A stretch of 17,976 nucleotides of DNA from Thermodesulfobacteriaceae bacterium UBA6232 (GCA_002441555.1 DJWK01000028.1:1-17976); one strand, 5' to 3'. Positions 1 through 8,800 are shown, counted from the first letter of the stretch. Notes: generated by a model from the letters alone, not told the origin. Made by a program: numbers and translations.

Positions 1-312
1 GGTTGCGGTGAGCGGTACAATCTGTGAAGCCTGATGCATCTTGAGTAGAGAAAAATAAAAATACATTCCCAAAAAGCCAGCTGTAATTCCACTAAGACTT
101 AAGTAAAATAAATCCCTTTTTTCAAGGAATTTAAGGGGTTGAAAGGTAGTGGTTAAATAAACGGCAAGGGTTATTCCTATAAGGGCTGAAAGAGTTCTTA
201 CCCAGAGCCCGATTAAAGGATCTACCCTTCTTAAGCCAACCTTTTCAATAATTGGACTTATACCCCAGAAAAAGAGGGTAAGAAGCCAGAGTATAAGAGT
301 TTTTTGATCCAT
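1..312 (-). CDS. EamA/DMT-family membrane transporter, N-terminal part (runs off the left edge)
   Basis: Reading the minus strand from the ATG at 310-312 gives 104 codons with no stop before the window edge, beginning MDQKTLILWLLTLFFWGISP. The pattern is an N-terminal hydrophobic helix with a WG(I)SP-type turn, a short charged loop (EKVGLRRVDP), a second helix (LWVRTLSALIGITLAVYL) and a third (LSLSGITAGFLGMYFYFSLL). It ends in a QASQIVPLTAT segment. This resembles the first half of a 10-helix drug/metabolite (EamA) transporter, where the WG and the 'A..V.PL' segment are characteristic. Such proteins sit in the inner membrane and move small metabolites; the substrate cannot be told from sequence. 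It is transcribed divergently from the Lon-like gene. The family call is made from the visible third of the protein only. Confidence 0.7.
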   Translation of the reverse strand, partial: MDQKTLILWLLTLFFWGISPIIEKVGLRRVDPLIGLWVRTLSALIGITLAVYLTTTFQPLKFLEKRDLFYLSLSGITAGFLGMYFYFSLLKMHQASQIVPLTAT

Positions 313-372
313 AATTAAGTTAATTTAGCATCAGTGTTTTAGATTACAAGTGCAATCCCTGGAAATTTCTTT

Positions 373-397
373 AAATTCCTTGTTTTTTAGGGAATTT
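373..397. repeat. Small inverted repeat in the leader of the Lon-like gene
   Basis: AAATTCC (373-379) is matched by GGAATTT (391-397) across an 11-nt T-rich loop, 49 nt before the chosen start codon. A run of T follows the right arm. The stem is only 7 bp and AT-rich, so it could be a regulator site, a weak attenuator-like hairpin, or chance in AT-rich DNA. The rest of the 313-445 spacer shows no convincing -35/-10 pair. Confidence 0.3.
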
Positions 398-445
398 TTT
401 TTAAAATTAGAAGATATTTTTAAAACCTATATTCAGGAGAGCAAA

Positions 446-2806
446 ATGGCTTGGAGAAAATTAGAAGTAAAAGAATTTATAATAGACTTTCCCTATAAAG
501 AGGGTACTAAAGCCTATAAATCAGAGGATTATTTTCCTCATCAGGAACGCCTTGAAAAGGCCTTTGAACTTGCCCTTAAGATTGATGATGAAGGATACAA
601 TGTTTATGTTTGCGGGCCAAGGGGTATTGGTAGAACAAGATATACTCTTAAAAGGATTCAAGAAGTAGCCAAAAGTCTTCCAACTCCTCAGGATATTTGT
701 TATGTTAACAATTTTGAGGATCCTGCAAGGCCAAAGTGTCTTCTTCTTCCTGCAGGATTTGGGAAAAAACTTGAGGAAGGAATAGAAGAGGTTTTGGATT
801 TCCTTAAGAGGGAAACTTTTAAGGCCTATGAAGGAAAAGATTATGAGGAAGAGGTTTCTCAACTAACTAAAGAATTTGATGCAGAAAAAGAAAAGATTTT
901 TAATGCCCTAACTGAAGAAGCTAAAAAATATAATCTAATGGTTCTATTTAGCCCTCAAGGAGTAAAGCTTCTCCCCCTTTTTAAAATTCAGGCCCCTATT
1001 CCTGAAGAAGAACTTTTCAAAGATCCCAGAATAAGGGAAGAATATCAGAAAAATCTTCAGGAATTTGAGCCTATTTTTAGAGAATATATGAGAAAACTAA
1101 GAGATATTGATAGTGCCTTTGGAGAAGCCCTTTTTAAGTTGAGGGATAAAATTGCAGAAAATCTTGTTAATAAAGCCTTTGAAAAACTTGAAGAGCTTTT
1201 TAAAGATCAAGAAGAGGTAATAAAGTATTTTCAGGTTTTGAAAAAGGAACTTATTAAAAATATGCATCTTTTTATTGAATGGGAAAAGGCTCGCGGAAAC
1301 ATAATGGTTCAATCGGGCTTAAATAAAGCCATGAATATGTTTAGGATAAACCTATTAGTTGATAATTCTGAAACCCAAGGAGCACCTGTAATTTATGAAA
1401 GGGTTCCCACTCTCAAAGGCCTTTTCGGTCAGATTAATTACAGGGCAGAAATGGGTATCCTTTATGCAGATCATTTAAGTATAACTGCAGGAAGCTTACA
1501 CAAGGCTAACGGAGGCTTTTTGATAATTGATCTTTGGGAAATACTGAAGAATCCTCTGATCTGGATTATTTTAAAAAGAACTCTTCTTCACAAAAAACTA
1601 CACCTTATGGGCGGAATGATGGAGGAAATTCCTGTTCCCCATGTGGGGCTCTTGCCAGAGCCAGTCCCCTTTAAAGCCAAAGTTTTTTTAATCGGAGATC
1701 CCTTTCTTTATTATTTACTTTCAACCTATGACGAAGAGTTTCATGAGCTTTTCAAAATAAAAGCAGAATTTGATCCTATATTACCTCTCGATGAAGAGAC
1801 GAAGGAGAGCTTTCCCAAGATTGTTAAGAAAATGATTGAAGAGGAAAAATTAAAAGAACTTTCTGCCTCAGGATTAAATGAGCTTTTGAAATATACCGTG
1901 TATGAATCAGGTAATAAGAAAAAAATAAGATTTATTCTTGAGGATATTAAAGGGCTTTTAAGGGAGGCCCATGCCCTTTCTGTCAATGAAGAAATAACAG
2001 GAGAAGATATTAAGCGAGCCTATAAAGAGAAAATTTTTAGAGTTAATCTTATCGAAGAAAAAATCAGAGAAATCATTAAAGAAGGCAAATACTTAATTAA
2101 AGTTGATGGAAAAAGGGTAGGGCAGATTAATGGTTTAAGTGTGATAAGCCTTGGGGATTATTCCTTTGGAAAGCCTTCAAGAATTACTGCTTCTGTTTAT
2201 CCTGGCTCAAAGGGAGTTATTAATATTGAAAGAGAAATTGATATGAGCGGTCCCATTCATACTAAAGGGGTATTAACTCTTTCTTCTTATATTTTTCACA
2301 AATATAGCTCTGACTTCCCTCTTCAACTCTCTTGTACCCTTACCTTTGAACAGGCCTATGAACCAGTTGAGGGAGATAGCGCATCCTGTGCTGAGCTTCT
2401 TGCCATCCTTTCTGCAATTTCTGAAATACCTTTACGCCAAGATATTGCTATAACAGGCTCTATCGATCAATTCGGAAATATACAGCCTGTAGGTGGCATA
2501 AAGGAAAAAATTGAAGGGTTTTATAGAGTATGCAAAATTCTTAATTTTACAGGAACTCAAGGAGTAATAATTCCTATTCAAAATTTTGATAACTTGCTTC
2601 TTGAAGATGATGTGCTTGAAGACATAGAAAGAGGAAAGTTTCATATTTATACTATTGAAAATGTAGATGATGCTATTGAAATTCTCACTGATATGGACCC
2701 CGAAAAATTTCACAAAAAAGTATTTTCTAACTTAAAGAAATTTTACGAGCTTTCTAAAGAAAGACCAGAAAAAAAGAAAAAAGCCAAAAAGAAAAAGAAA
2801 AGTTAA
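446..2806 (+). CDS. Lon-like ATP-dependent protease (S16 family, AAA_32/LonC-YcbZ type)
   Basis: A 786-residue cytoplasmic AAA+ protease of the Lon-like group that lacks the classical Lon N-domain. A nucleotide-binding segment near the N-terminus has GPRGIGRT (residues 57-64), a Walker A with Arg where Lys is usual. A long charged helical insert spans about 110-280. The Walker B is GGFLIIDLWEIL (356-367). The C-terminal S16 protease domain has EGDSAS with catalytic Ser645 and GGIKEK with Lys686, a spacing close to that of E. coli Lon. The tail is a Lys-rich run from about 776. The ORF stays open upstream to a GTG at 350. I chose the ATG at 446 because AGGAGA (435-440) precedes it and the family homology starts there. 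It stands alone on the plus strand, and its stop overlaps the end of selB. Its likely role is degradation of misfolded or regulatory proteins; the substrate is unknown. Confidence 0.9.
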   Translation: MAWRKLEVKEFIIDFPYKEGTKAYKSEDYFPHQERLEKAFELALKIDDEGYNVYVCGPRGIGRTRYTLKRIQEVAKSLPTPQDICYVNNFEDPARPKCLLLPAGFGKKLEEGIEEVLDFLKRETFKAYEGKDYEEEVSQLTKEFDAEKEKIFNALTEEAKKYNLMVLFSPQGVKLLPLFKIQAPIPEEELFKDPRIREEYQKNLQEFEPIFREYMRKLRDIDSAFGEALFKLRDKIAENLVNKAFEKLEELFKDQEEVIKYFQVLKKELIKNMHLFIEWEKARGNIMVQSGLNKAMNMFRINLLVDNSETQGAPVIYERVPTLKGLFGQINYRAEMGILYADHLSITAGSLHKANGGFLIIDLWEILKNPLIWIILKRTLLHKKLHLMGGMMEEIPVPHVGLLPEPVPFKAKVFLIGDPFLYYLLSTYDEEFHELFKIKAEFDPILPLDEETKESFPKIVKKMIEEEKLKELSASGLNELLKYTVYESGNKKKIRFILEDIKGLLREAHALSVNEEITGEDIKRAYKEKIFRVNLIEEKIREIIKEGKYLIKVDGKRVGQINGLSVISLGDYSFGKPSRITASVYPGSKGVINIEREIDMSGPIHTKGVLTLSSYIFHKYSSDFPLQLSCTLTFEQAYEPVEGDSASCAELLAILSAISEIPLRQDIAITGSIDQFGNIQPVGGIKEKIEGFYRVCKILNFTGTQGVIIPIQNFDNLLLEDDVLEDIERGKFHIYTIENVDDAIEILTDMDPEKFHKKVFSNLKKFYELSKERPEKKKKAKKKKKS

Positions 2807-4725
2807 CCCTTTCTTAAAACTCTTTTATCACCGATTCTTAGGGTAATCTTTTGTTTATCAAGGTATTCAAGCATGGGGATTAAATATTTTCTACTTACTC
2901 CCTCTCCAACAATCTTTCTAAAATCAGAAACCGTTAATTCTTGATTTTTTTCAAAAAATTTTCTAACCTTTTTTTCTATTTCTTCCATATATTTACTGTG
3001 AATTACAATTTTTTCAGTAAGTTTTACAAGCCTTCCTTCTCTTAACAGCACCTTAAAAAGTTCTTCTGCTGCTTGAAAATCCTTACCAAATTCATACAAT
3101 ATTTCATCGTAATCTTTTGGAGTTAAACCTTCTTTTAAGAATTTTTCTTCAATTTGTTTTTTAAGTTCTTCAATATACGAAGAATCTTTTTTATAATCTG
3201 GTAAAAAGTAAATTTCTCTCTCTCTTGCTATTTTTCCCTCTTTGAGAAGGTCTTCAAGGGCTTTTTCATAAAGAATATCTCTTGGGAATGAAGAAAGTCT
3301 GCTTTTTAGAAATTCTTTGGTAAGTCCTGGGGAAAAAGGATTGGTTAGATGAAATTTCTCAAGTTTTTCAAGGATTTCTTTCTTTAATTCATCTAAAATC
3401 TCCTTGGAAAAAAGAAAGGACTCTTCACCTGATTTAAAAAGAAGGACTTTCGAGGAGCACTTTTGGAGAATATTTTCTAAGGTTTTTCCAAAAAGGGCAG
3501 TGTGGAGTTGGAGATTTTTCAGTTCTATTCCTTGATATCCTTTCTTTTTAACATAATAAAGCAAAAGTTCCTCTTCTGAAGCCGTTGAAAAAAATTCAAG
3601 ATCTTTTCTTTCCCAGGGTTTGGTTCTTTTCCTTCTCTGAGAGAGGGGATTTAAAATCCATCCCCCTGCAACGGTTTCATTGGTTCCTGGTCTTCTTAAA
3701 ATAAATCTATCTCCTCTCCAGGCACAAACTGGTTTTTGAAGAAAAATCTGGGCAATGTCTTCGCTTGAGGGCTCAAGAAAGTCTTTGTTAAAAAGAATAA
3801 GCTTCCCGAGAACCTCTGATGTTCCAATATAAAACATAAGATTTTCAAAGTTTTTAATAGGATGAGAAATTTCTTTAAGGACTTTTATTTTTAAATCAAG
3901 CCACTGGGAAGGTTCCAGAACCCCCTCTTCAGCAACAACATCTCCTCTTTCAATCTCTTCCTTTTCCACTCCCGATATATTTAAAGCAACTCGCATTCCT
4001 GCAGAAGCAACACTCACAGGCTCTCCATGGACCTGTATATTTCTAACTTTTATTTTTTTCTTATGAGGATAGAGCATAAGCTCCTGATTAAGCCTTACTT
4101 CTCCTGAAAGGGCAGTTCCTCTAATTACAAGGCCAAAACCTTTGATGGTAAAAACTCCATCAATGGGAAGCCTAAAAGGAAGCTCTCTTTCCTTGCTTTT
4201 TATGGCTTTGGCCTTTTCATCAAGTATTTTTATTAATTCTTCTTTTCCTTTAAGGGTGACTGCTGAAAATGGGATTATTGGAGCACCCTCAAGAAAGGTT
4301 CCCTTAAGAAAATCTTCTACTTCAGTTTTTACAAGTTCAAGCCATTCCTCATCCACAAGGTCAACTTTGCTTATAACTACCACTCCATCTTTTATCCCTA
4401 ATAATTCACATATAGCAAGATGTTCCTTAGTTTGTGGCATAACTCCTTCGTCAGCGGCAATGACAAGAATTACAAAATCAATACCTGAAGCCCCTGCCAC
4501 CATATTTCGGATAAAGCGTTCATGTCCTGGAACATCCACAATACTTGCAAGAATTCCAGAAGGAAGAAGCAGTTTAGCAAAACCGATATCTATGGTGATT
4601 CCTCTTTCCTTTTCTTCTTTGAGACGGTCAGTGTCGATACCCGTTAAGGCTTTGACAAGAGCTGTTTTACCATGATCAATATGCCCCGCAGTTCCTATGA
4701 CAATACTTCTTTCGGGCTTATTCAT
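2803..4725 (-). CDS. selB: Selenocysteine-specific translation elongation factor SelB
   Basis: A 640-residue EF-Tu-like GTPase that delivers Sec-tRNA(Sec) to in-frame UGA codons by recognising a SECIS hairpin in the mRNA. The G domain shows GHIDHGKT (14-21), ERGITI (40-45), DVPGH (64-68) and SKVD (119-122, with Ser in place of the usual Asn, as is common in SelB). Beta-barrel domains follow (about 180-350), with segments such as FTIKGFGLVIRGTALSG. The C-terminal third is charged and helical, consistent with the tandem winged helices that bind SECIS RNA, ending in a short RIGDKRVLRKG tail. Length fits the family (about 610-640). Its ATG lies 2 nt after the glyS stop, with only a weak ribosome binding site, suggesting coupled translation. 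It is the last gene of the purM-glyQ-glyS-selB run and converges on the Lon-like gene, sharing a TTAA. No selA, selD or tRNA-Sec is in the window. Confidence 0.95.
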   Translation of the reverse strand: MNKPERSIVIGTAGHIDHGKTALVKALTGIDTDRLKEEKERGITIDIGFAKLLLPSGILASIVDVPGHERFIRNMVAGASGIDFVILVIAADEGVMPQTKEHLAICELLGIKDGVVVISKVDLVDEEWLELVKTEVEDFLKGTFLEGAPIIPFSAVTLKGKEELIKILDEKAKAIKSKERELPFRLPIDGVFTIKGFGLVIRGTALSGEVRLNQELMLYPHKKKIKVRNIQVHGEPVSVASAGMRVALNISGVEKEEIERGDVVAEEGVLEPSQWLDLKIKVLKEISHPIKNFENLMFYIGTSEVLGKLILFNKDFLEPSSEDIAQIFLQKPVCAWRGDRFILRRPGTNETVAGGWILNPLSQRRKRTKPWERKDLEFFSTASEEELLLYYVKKKGYQGIELKNLQLHTALFGKTLENILQKCSSKVLLFKSGEESFLFSKEILDELKKEILEKLEKFHLTNPFSPGLTKEFLKSRLSSFPRDILYEKALEDLLKEGKIAREREIYFLPDYKKDSSYIEELKKQIEEKFLKEGLTPKDYDEILYEFGKDFQAAEELFKVLLREGRLVKLTEKIVIHSKYMEEIEKKVRKFFEKNQELTVSDFRKIVGEGVSRKYLIPMLEYLDKQKITLRIGDKRVLRKG

Positions 4726-4727
4726 CT

Positions 4728-6797
4728 TTAAGCAAGATAGGAGAGGTCTCCTACTTCATGGATTAATTTTGAAAGACTGTAAAGAAGGGAAAGCCTGTTT
4801 CTTCTCAGCTTTTCATCTTCAACCATAACAAAAACTTTGTCAAAGAAACCGTCAATCAAGGGCTTAAAGGTTAAAAGATTTTCAAGGTAATCTGAATAGT
4901 TTCTCTTTTTATTAAGTTCGTCTAAATGAGGGGAGAGTTTTTTAAGAGTTTCATAAAGCTCTTTTTCTTCCTTTTCTTGTAATAAAGAGGGATTAATATC
5001 AGGAAGTTTTTTAACCTCAACATTTTTGAGTATCTGAGTTACCCTTTTAAAAAGGGTGGCAAGGTCTTGGAATTCCTTCCTGGTATAAATGTCCTTTAAA
5101 GCTGTAAGTTTTAAATATTGAAGATAGGGGTTTAAGGGCTGATCAATTATGGCATTAACAAAATTTTTACTAAATTGCAGGTTTAGTAATTCCCCTTCAA
5201 ATCTTTTTTTAACAAATTCAAGTATTTCAAAAAGAGCCTGGGGATTTTTGAGAAAGCCCTGCTTCTTTAAAAGATTCAAAGCAAATTCAAAGATCTCTTC
5301 AAGATTGAGCTCAATCTTTTTTTCAATAAGGATTTTTATAATTCCGTAAGCTGCTCTTCTTAAAGCGAAGGGATCTCCTTCACCGCTTATTTTTTCACCT
5401 GCACCAATCAAGGCTGAAAGATGGTCAATTTTATCTGCAAGGGAAAGAATTATTCCATAAGGAGTTTCAGGGAAATTTTCTTCCTTTGGATGGGGAAGGT
5501 ATTGCTCATATAGGGCCTGTGAAATTTCTCTTTCACCCTCAAGAGATAAATAGTGCGCTCCCATATAACCTTGAAGGCTCGGGAACTCTTTAACAACCTC
5601 TGTGGCAAGATCGGCTTTAGCATAAAAACAGGCCTTTTCAACCAATGATTTTTCAATCTCTGGGAAAATTTTTTGTCTGAGAATCTCTCCAAGGGCTATA
5701 AGTCTTTCTGTTTTTTCAAAAAGGGTCCCACACTTAATGTGATAAATAATTCCTTTTAAAGAATTGACTCGTTCTTTTAAGGGAACCTTTAAATCCCTTT
5801 CATAGTAAAAAAGGGCATCTTCCAGACGGGCTTTGGCAACCCTTTCGTGTCCTTCAACGATAACCTTGAGATTTTTAACTTTATTGTTATTTACCGAAAT
5901 AAAATAGGGAAGGAGCTTTCCCTTTTTATCTTTTAAATAAAAATATCTTTGATGCTCCTGGAGAGTTGTAACTACCAGTTTTTCAGGAAGTTTTAAAAAT
6001 TTTTCAGGAAAACTTCCAAGAATGGCAAAGGGATACTCCACAAGATGAGCATTCTCAATAAGAAGATCTCTATCAATTACAGGAATTCCCTTTGAGGAGG
6101 CGGTTTCTATAATACTTTTTTGAGTATATTCAACTCTTTTTTTAACCTCAACAAGGACAAAATTTTCTTCAAGGGTTTTTTTGTAATTTTCCCAGTTTGC
6201 CTCAGTTAAATATAATCTATTGTAAGATAAGAAGCGGTGCCCTACGGTAAAATTAGAACTTTTTATTCCTGCAACTTCAAGGGGAATAACTTGGTTTCCA
6301 TATAAACTTAAAAGCCATTTAATAGGTCTTGCAAAATAAAAGTCATAGTTACCCCAGCGCATTTTTTTTGGAAAATAGATTTCATTAAGTATCTCAAGCA
6401 AAATTTCAGGTAAAATTTCTACAGTTTCTTTACCAGGTGTAACCTTTTTAAAGCAGAAGTATTTTCCCTTTGAGGTATCTTTAATGTAAAGCTCTTCAGG
6501 AGAAACTCCCATTTTTTTAGCAAAACCAAGGAGGGCCTGAGTGTATTTTCCATCCTTATCAAGACCGACTTTTAGGGATGGGCCAAGAATTTCTTCTTCT
6601 CTATCTTTTTGTTTTTCTGAGAGATTTTTTACAAAAAGGGCAAGCCTTCTGCAGGTGCCACCTACTTCAATTTTTTCAAAGGACAGTTCCCTTTCTTTTA
6701 ATTTTTTTTCAGCAAGATTATAAAGACTCTCAAGAGCTGGCTCAATGAAGCGAGCAGGAAGTTCTTCGGTTCCAATTTCAAAAAGGAGATTTTTCAT
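4728..6797 (-). CDS. glyS: Glycyl-tRNA synthetase, beta subunit
   Basis: A 689-residue protein, the same length as E. coli GlyS. It opens with the hallmark LLFEIGTEELPARFIEPAL segment (residues 4-22) and carries other family signatures: GPSLKVGLDKDGKYTQALLGFAKKMG (near 95-117), FPKKMRWGNYDFYFARPIKWL, TTLQEHQRYFYL (near 275), and HD-like residues in the middle. The C-terminal part resembles the anticodon-binding DALR region (DGFFDKVFVMVEDE). GlyS pairs with GlyQ in an alpha2beta2 enzyme that charges tRNA(Gly) in the cytoplasm. Beta supplies most tRNA contacts. Its ATG overlaps the glyQ stop as ATGA, so the two subunits are translationally coupled. selB follows after 2 nt. Confidence 0.96.
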   Translation of the reverse strand: MKNLLFEIGTEELPARFIEPALESLYNLAEKKLKERELSFEKIEVGGTCRRLALFVKNLSEKQKDREEEILGPSLKVGLDKDGKYTQALLGFAKKMGVSPEELYIKDTSKGKYFCFKKVTPGKETVEILPEILLEILNEIYFPKKMRWGNYDFYFARPIKWLLSLYGNQVIPLEVAGIKSSNFTVGHRFLSYNRLYLTEANWENYKKTLEENFVLVEVKKRVEYTQKSIIETASSKGIPVIDRDLLIENAHLVEYPFAILGSFPEKFLKLPEKLVVTTLQEHQRYFYLKDKKGKLLPYFISVNNNKVKNLKVIVEGHERVAKARLEDALFYYERDLKVPLKERVNSLKGIIYHIKCGTLFEKTERLIALGEILRQKIFPEIEKSLVEKACFYAKADLATEVVKEFPSLQGYMGAHYLSLEGEREISQALYEQYLPHPKEENFPETPYGIILSLADKIDHLSALIGAGEKISGEGDPFALRRAAYGIIKILIEKKIELNLEEIFEFALNLLKKQGFLKNPQALFEILEFVKKRFEGELLNLQFSKNFVNAIIDQPLNPYLQYLKLTALKDIYTRKEFQDLATLFKRVTQILKNVEVKKLPDINPSLLQEKEEKELYETLKKLSPHLDELNKKRNYSDYLENLLTFKPLIDGFFDKVFVMVEDEKLRRNRLSLLYSLSKLIHEVGDLSYLA

Positions 6798-7639
6798 TTT
6801 TCTTCCTTTTCAAGCCAGGTTTCAGCTGCTTTTTTGGCAAGGGTTCTAACTCTGGTTATATAATTTGCTCTTTCAATGGGAGATAGGGCTCCTCTTGCAT
6901 CAAGAAGATTAAAGGTATGGCTACATTTTAGAACAAAATCATATCCTGGAAGGGAAAGACCAACTTCAAAAAGTCTTTTAGCTTCAGCTTCATATTTATC
7001 AAAAAGTTCCCGCAAAAACTCTACATCTGCCATTTCAAAATTGAAGATGGAATATTCAACTTCACCTCTTAAATGTACATCTCCATATGTTATCCTTTCA
7101 TTCCATTTTAAATGAAAAACATTATCCACTCCTTGAAGATACATGGTGAGTCTTTCAAGTCCATAGGTAATTTCCACAGAAACGGGTTTACATTCATACC
7201 CGCCCACCTGCTGGAAATAGGTAAACTGAGTGATTTCCATTCCATCTAACCAGACTTCCCATCCAAGACCCCAGGCTCCAAGGGTAGGGGATTCCCAGTC
7301 ATCTTCCACAAAGCGGATATCATGTTCTTCAGGGTTAATCCCAAGGTATTTTAAGCTCTCAAGATATATCTCTTGAATATCTGACGGAGAGGGTTTAATA
7401 ATAACTTGATATTGATAATAATGTTGAAGTCTATTAGGGTTTTCTCCGTATCTTCCATCAGTAGGTCTTCTTGAAGGAGCTACATAGGCACAGGCCCAAG
7501 GTTTAGGACCAAGAGCTCTAAAAAAGGTTGCAGGATGAAAGGTTCCTGCTCCTGCTTCTACATCATAGGGCTGTAAAATGACACAGCCTTGCTTTGACCA
7601 GAATTGATTAAGTTTAGCAATGACTTCCTGGAAATACAT
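6794..7639 (-). CDS. glyQ: Glycyl-tRNA synthetase, alpha subunit
   Basis: A 281-residue class II synthetase subunit, slightly shorter than the 303-residue E. coli GlyQ. It starts MYFQEVIAKLNQFWSKQGCV and continues with the very conserved LQPYDVEAGAGTFHPATFF and VAPSRRPTDGRYGENPNRLQ. It also has DDWESPTLGAWGLGWEVWLD and the QVGGYECKPVSVEITYGLER block (near 145-165). These form the aminoacyl-adenylate active site. The alpha subunit activates glycine with ATP and the beta subunit completes the tRNA-charging enzyme. It lies 2 nt after the purM stop and overlaps glyS by 4 nt. Confidence 0.97.
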   Translation of the reverse strand: MYFQEVIAKLNQFWSKQGCVILQPYDVEAGAGTFHPATFFRALGPKPWACAYVAPSRRPTDGRYGENPNRLQHYYQYQVIIKPSPSDIQEIYLESLKYLGINPEEHDIRFVEDDWESPTLGAWGLGWEVWLDGMEITQFTYFQQVGGYECKPVSVEITYGLERLTMYLQGVDNVFHLKWNERITYGDVHLRGEVEYSIFNFEMADVEFLRELFDKYEAEAKRLFEVGLSLPGYDFVLKCSHTFNLLDARGALSPIERANYITRVRTLAKKAAETWLEKEEK

Positions 7640-7641
7640 TT

Positions 7642-8688
7642 TTAAACAAGTTCCACTTGCTTTTTTCCTTCCTGTAATTTTTCTACAGTTCCCAAGATAT
7701 AAACCTCTTCATTTAAAGCCTTTAAAAAGGTTAAAACCTCTTCAACTTCATCCTTTCCAACAATCAAAATCATCCCTATGCCACAATTGAAAACATGATA
7801 CATTTCTTCTTCACTTATATTACCAAGAGTTTGAAGATATTTAAAAATAGGAGGCCATTCCCAGGCTTTTTTATCGATAACAGCCATGCAATTTTTTGGA
7901 AGAATTCTTGGAATATTATCAAAGAATCCTCCACCAGTTATGTGGGCAATTCCTTTTATTTTTAAGCCTTTATTAATAAGGGTCATAATGGTTGGAACAT
8001 AAATTCTTGTGGGTAATAGCAAAATTTCTCCCAAGGGTTTTCCCAATTCAGGTGGAATATAATCAAGGGATAATTTATGTTCCTCAAGAATTATTTTTCT
8101 AACCAAGGAAAATCCGTTACTGTGAAGGCCGTTTGAAGCAATTCCTATAATTACATCTCCAATGGAAATTTCCGAACCATCAATAATTTTTTCCCTATCA
8201 ACAATTCCTACCACAAAGCCGGCTACATCATATTCATTTTCTGCATACATCCCAGGCATTTCAGCAGTCTCTCCTCCAAGAAGGGCGCACTGGGCCATTT
8301 CACAGCCAGAAGTTATACCCTCCAAAAGTTCACTAAAAACTTTTTCATTGAACTTTCCCATGGCAATATAATCCAGAAAAAAAAGGGGCCTTGCACCATT
8401 AGTAATAATATCGTTAACACACATGGCAACAAGGTCAATCCCAATCCCCACGTGATAGTCAGCAATCTGAGCAAGTTTTATTTTGGTCCCCACACCGTCT
8501 GTTGAGGCCACAAGAACGGGATTTCTACAACAGGAAATATCAAGAGAAAAAAGTCCTGCATAACCTCCAATGGAAGAAATAACTCCCTTTTGTGAAAGAC
8601 CCTTGGTTTTTTCTTTTACTATCTCCACAAGAAGATTGGCTTTTTCTAAATCAACCCCTGCTTCTTTATATTTTTTTGCCTCAGCCAT
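7642..8688 (-). CDS. purM: Phosphoribosylformylglycinamidine cyclo-ligase (AIR synthetase)
   Basis: Converts FGAM plus ATP to aminoimidazole ribonucleotide, the fifth step of purine synthesis. With the start at 8688 the protein has 348 residues, matching the family (E. coli 345), and opens MAEAKKYKEAGVDLEKAN like its homologues. ATP-binding and dimer motifs are STDGVGTK (62-69), GIGIDLVAMCVNDI (81-94) and GGETAEMPGMY (138-148), with HITGGGFFDNIPR further on. An upstream in-frame ATG at 8706 would add six residues. I prefer 8688 because GGAGG sits 9 nt before it, inside those six codons. It heads the glyQS-selB run. No other pur genes are adjacent. Glycine links it to glyQS only loosely (GAR is made from glycine), so co-transcription may be for growth-rate reasons. 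Confidence 0.95.
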   Translation of the reverse strand: MAEAKKYKEAGVDLEKANLLVEIVKEKTKGLSQKGVISSIGGYAGLFSLDISCCRNPVLVASTDGVGTKIKLAQIADYHVGIGIDLVAMCVNDIITNGARPLFFLDYIAMGKFNEKVFSELLEGITSGCEMAQCALLGGETAEMPGMYAENEYDVAGFVVGIVDREKIIDGSEISIGDVIIGIASNGLHSNGFSLVRKIILEEHKLSLDYIPPELGKPLGEILLLPTRIYVPTIMTLINKGLKIKGIAHITGGGFFDNIPRILPKNCMAVIDKKAWEWPPIFKYLQTLGNISEEEMYHVFNCGIGMILIVGKDEVEEVLTFLKALNEEVYILGTVEKLQEGKKQVELV

Positions 8689-8727
8689 AAGAAAAAACCT
8701 CCGCATACCTTAACCTTAAGCACCCTA

Positions 8728-8755
8728 ATTTTAGCTCATCTTTTTTTAAAGACAA
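8728..8755 (-). promoter_or_regulatory. Predicted sigma70-type promoter for purM-glyQ-glyS-selB
   Basis: On the minus strand, TTGTCT (8755-8750) and TAAAAT (8733-8728) are separated by 16 nt, matching 4/6 and 5/6 of the consensus. Transcription would start near 8721, leaving a leader of about 33 nt to the purM start at 8688. This is the only clear promoter for the four-gene run. It was found by eye only. Confidence 0.5.
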
Positions 8756-8772
8756 GTTTCGAATTGCCATCA

Positions 8773-8800
8773 TTGAGTTTTAAAAAAATTAATTTATATT
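8773..8800 (+). promoter_or_regulatory. Predicted sigma70-type promoter for the TtcA-like gene
   Basis: TTGAGT (8773-8778) and TATATT (8795-8800) lie 16 nt apart on the plus strand. The -10 matches consensus at 5/6; the -35 is weaker. Transcription would begin near 8807, inside the upstream extension of the reading frame. This supports translation from the TTG at 8833 rather than the one at 8764. The DNA is very AT-rich, so chance matches are likely. Confidence 0.4.

Noticed and set aside
350..445. N-terminal extension of the Lon-like protein from GTG at 350
   Set aside because: No good ribosome binding site for the GTG; it crosses the inverted repeat in the leader, and AGGAGA supports the ATG at 446.
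4142..4675. 177-codon open frame antisense to selB on the plus strand
   Set aside because: Serine/threonine-rich sequence made by reading the GTPase domain in reverse; no motif, no ribosome binding site, and selB is certain.
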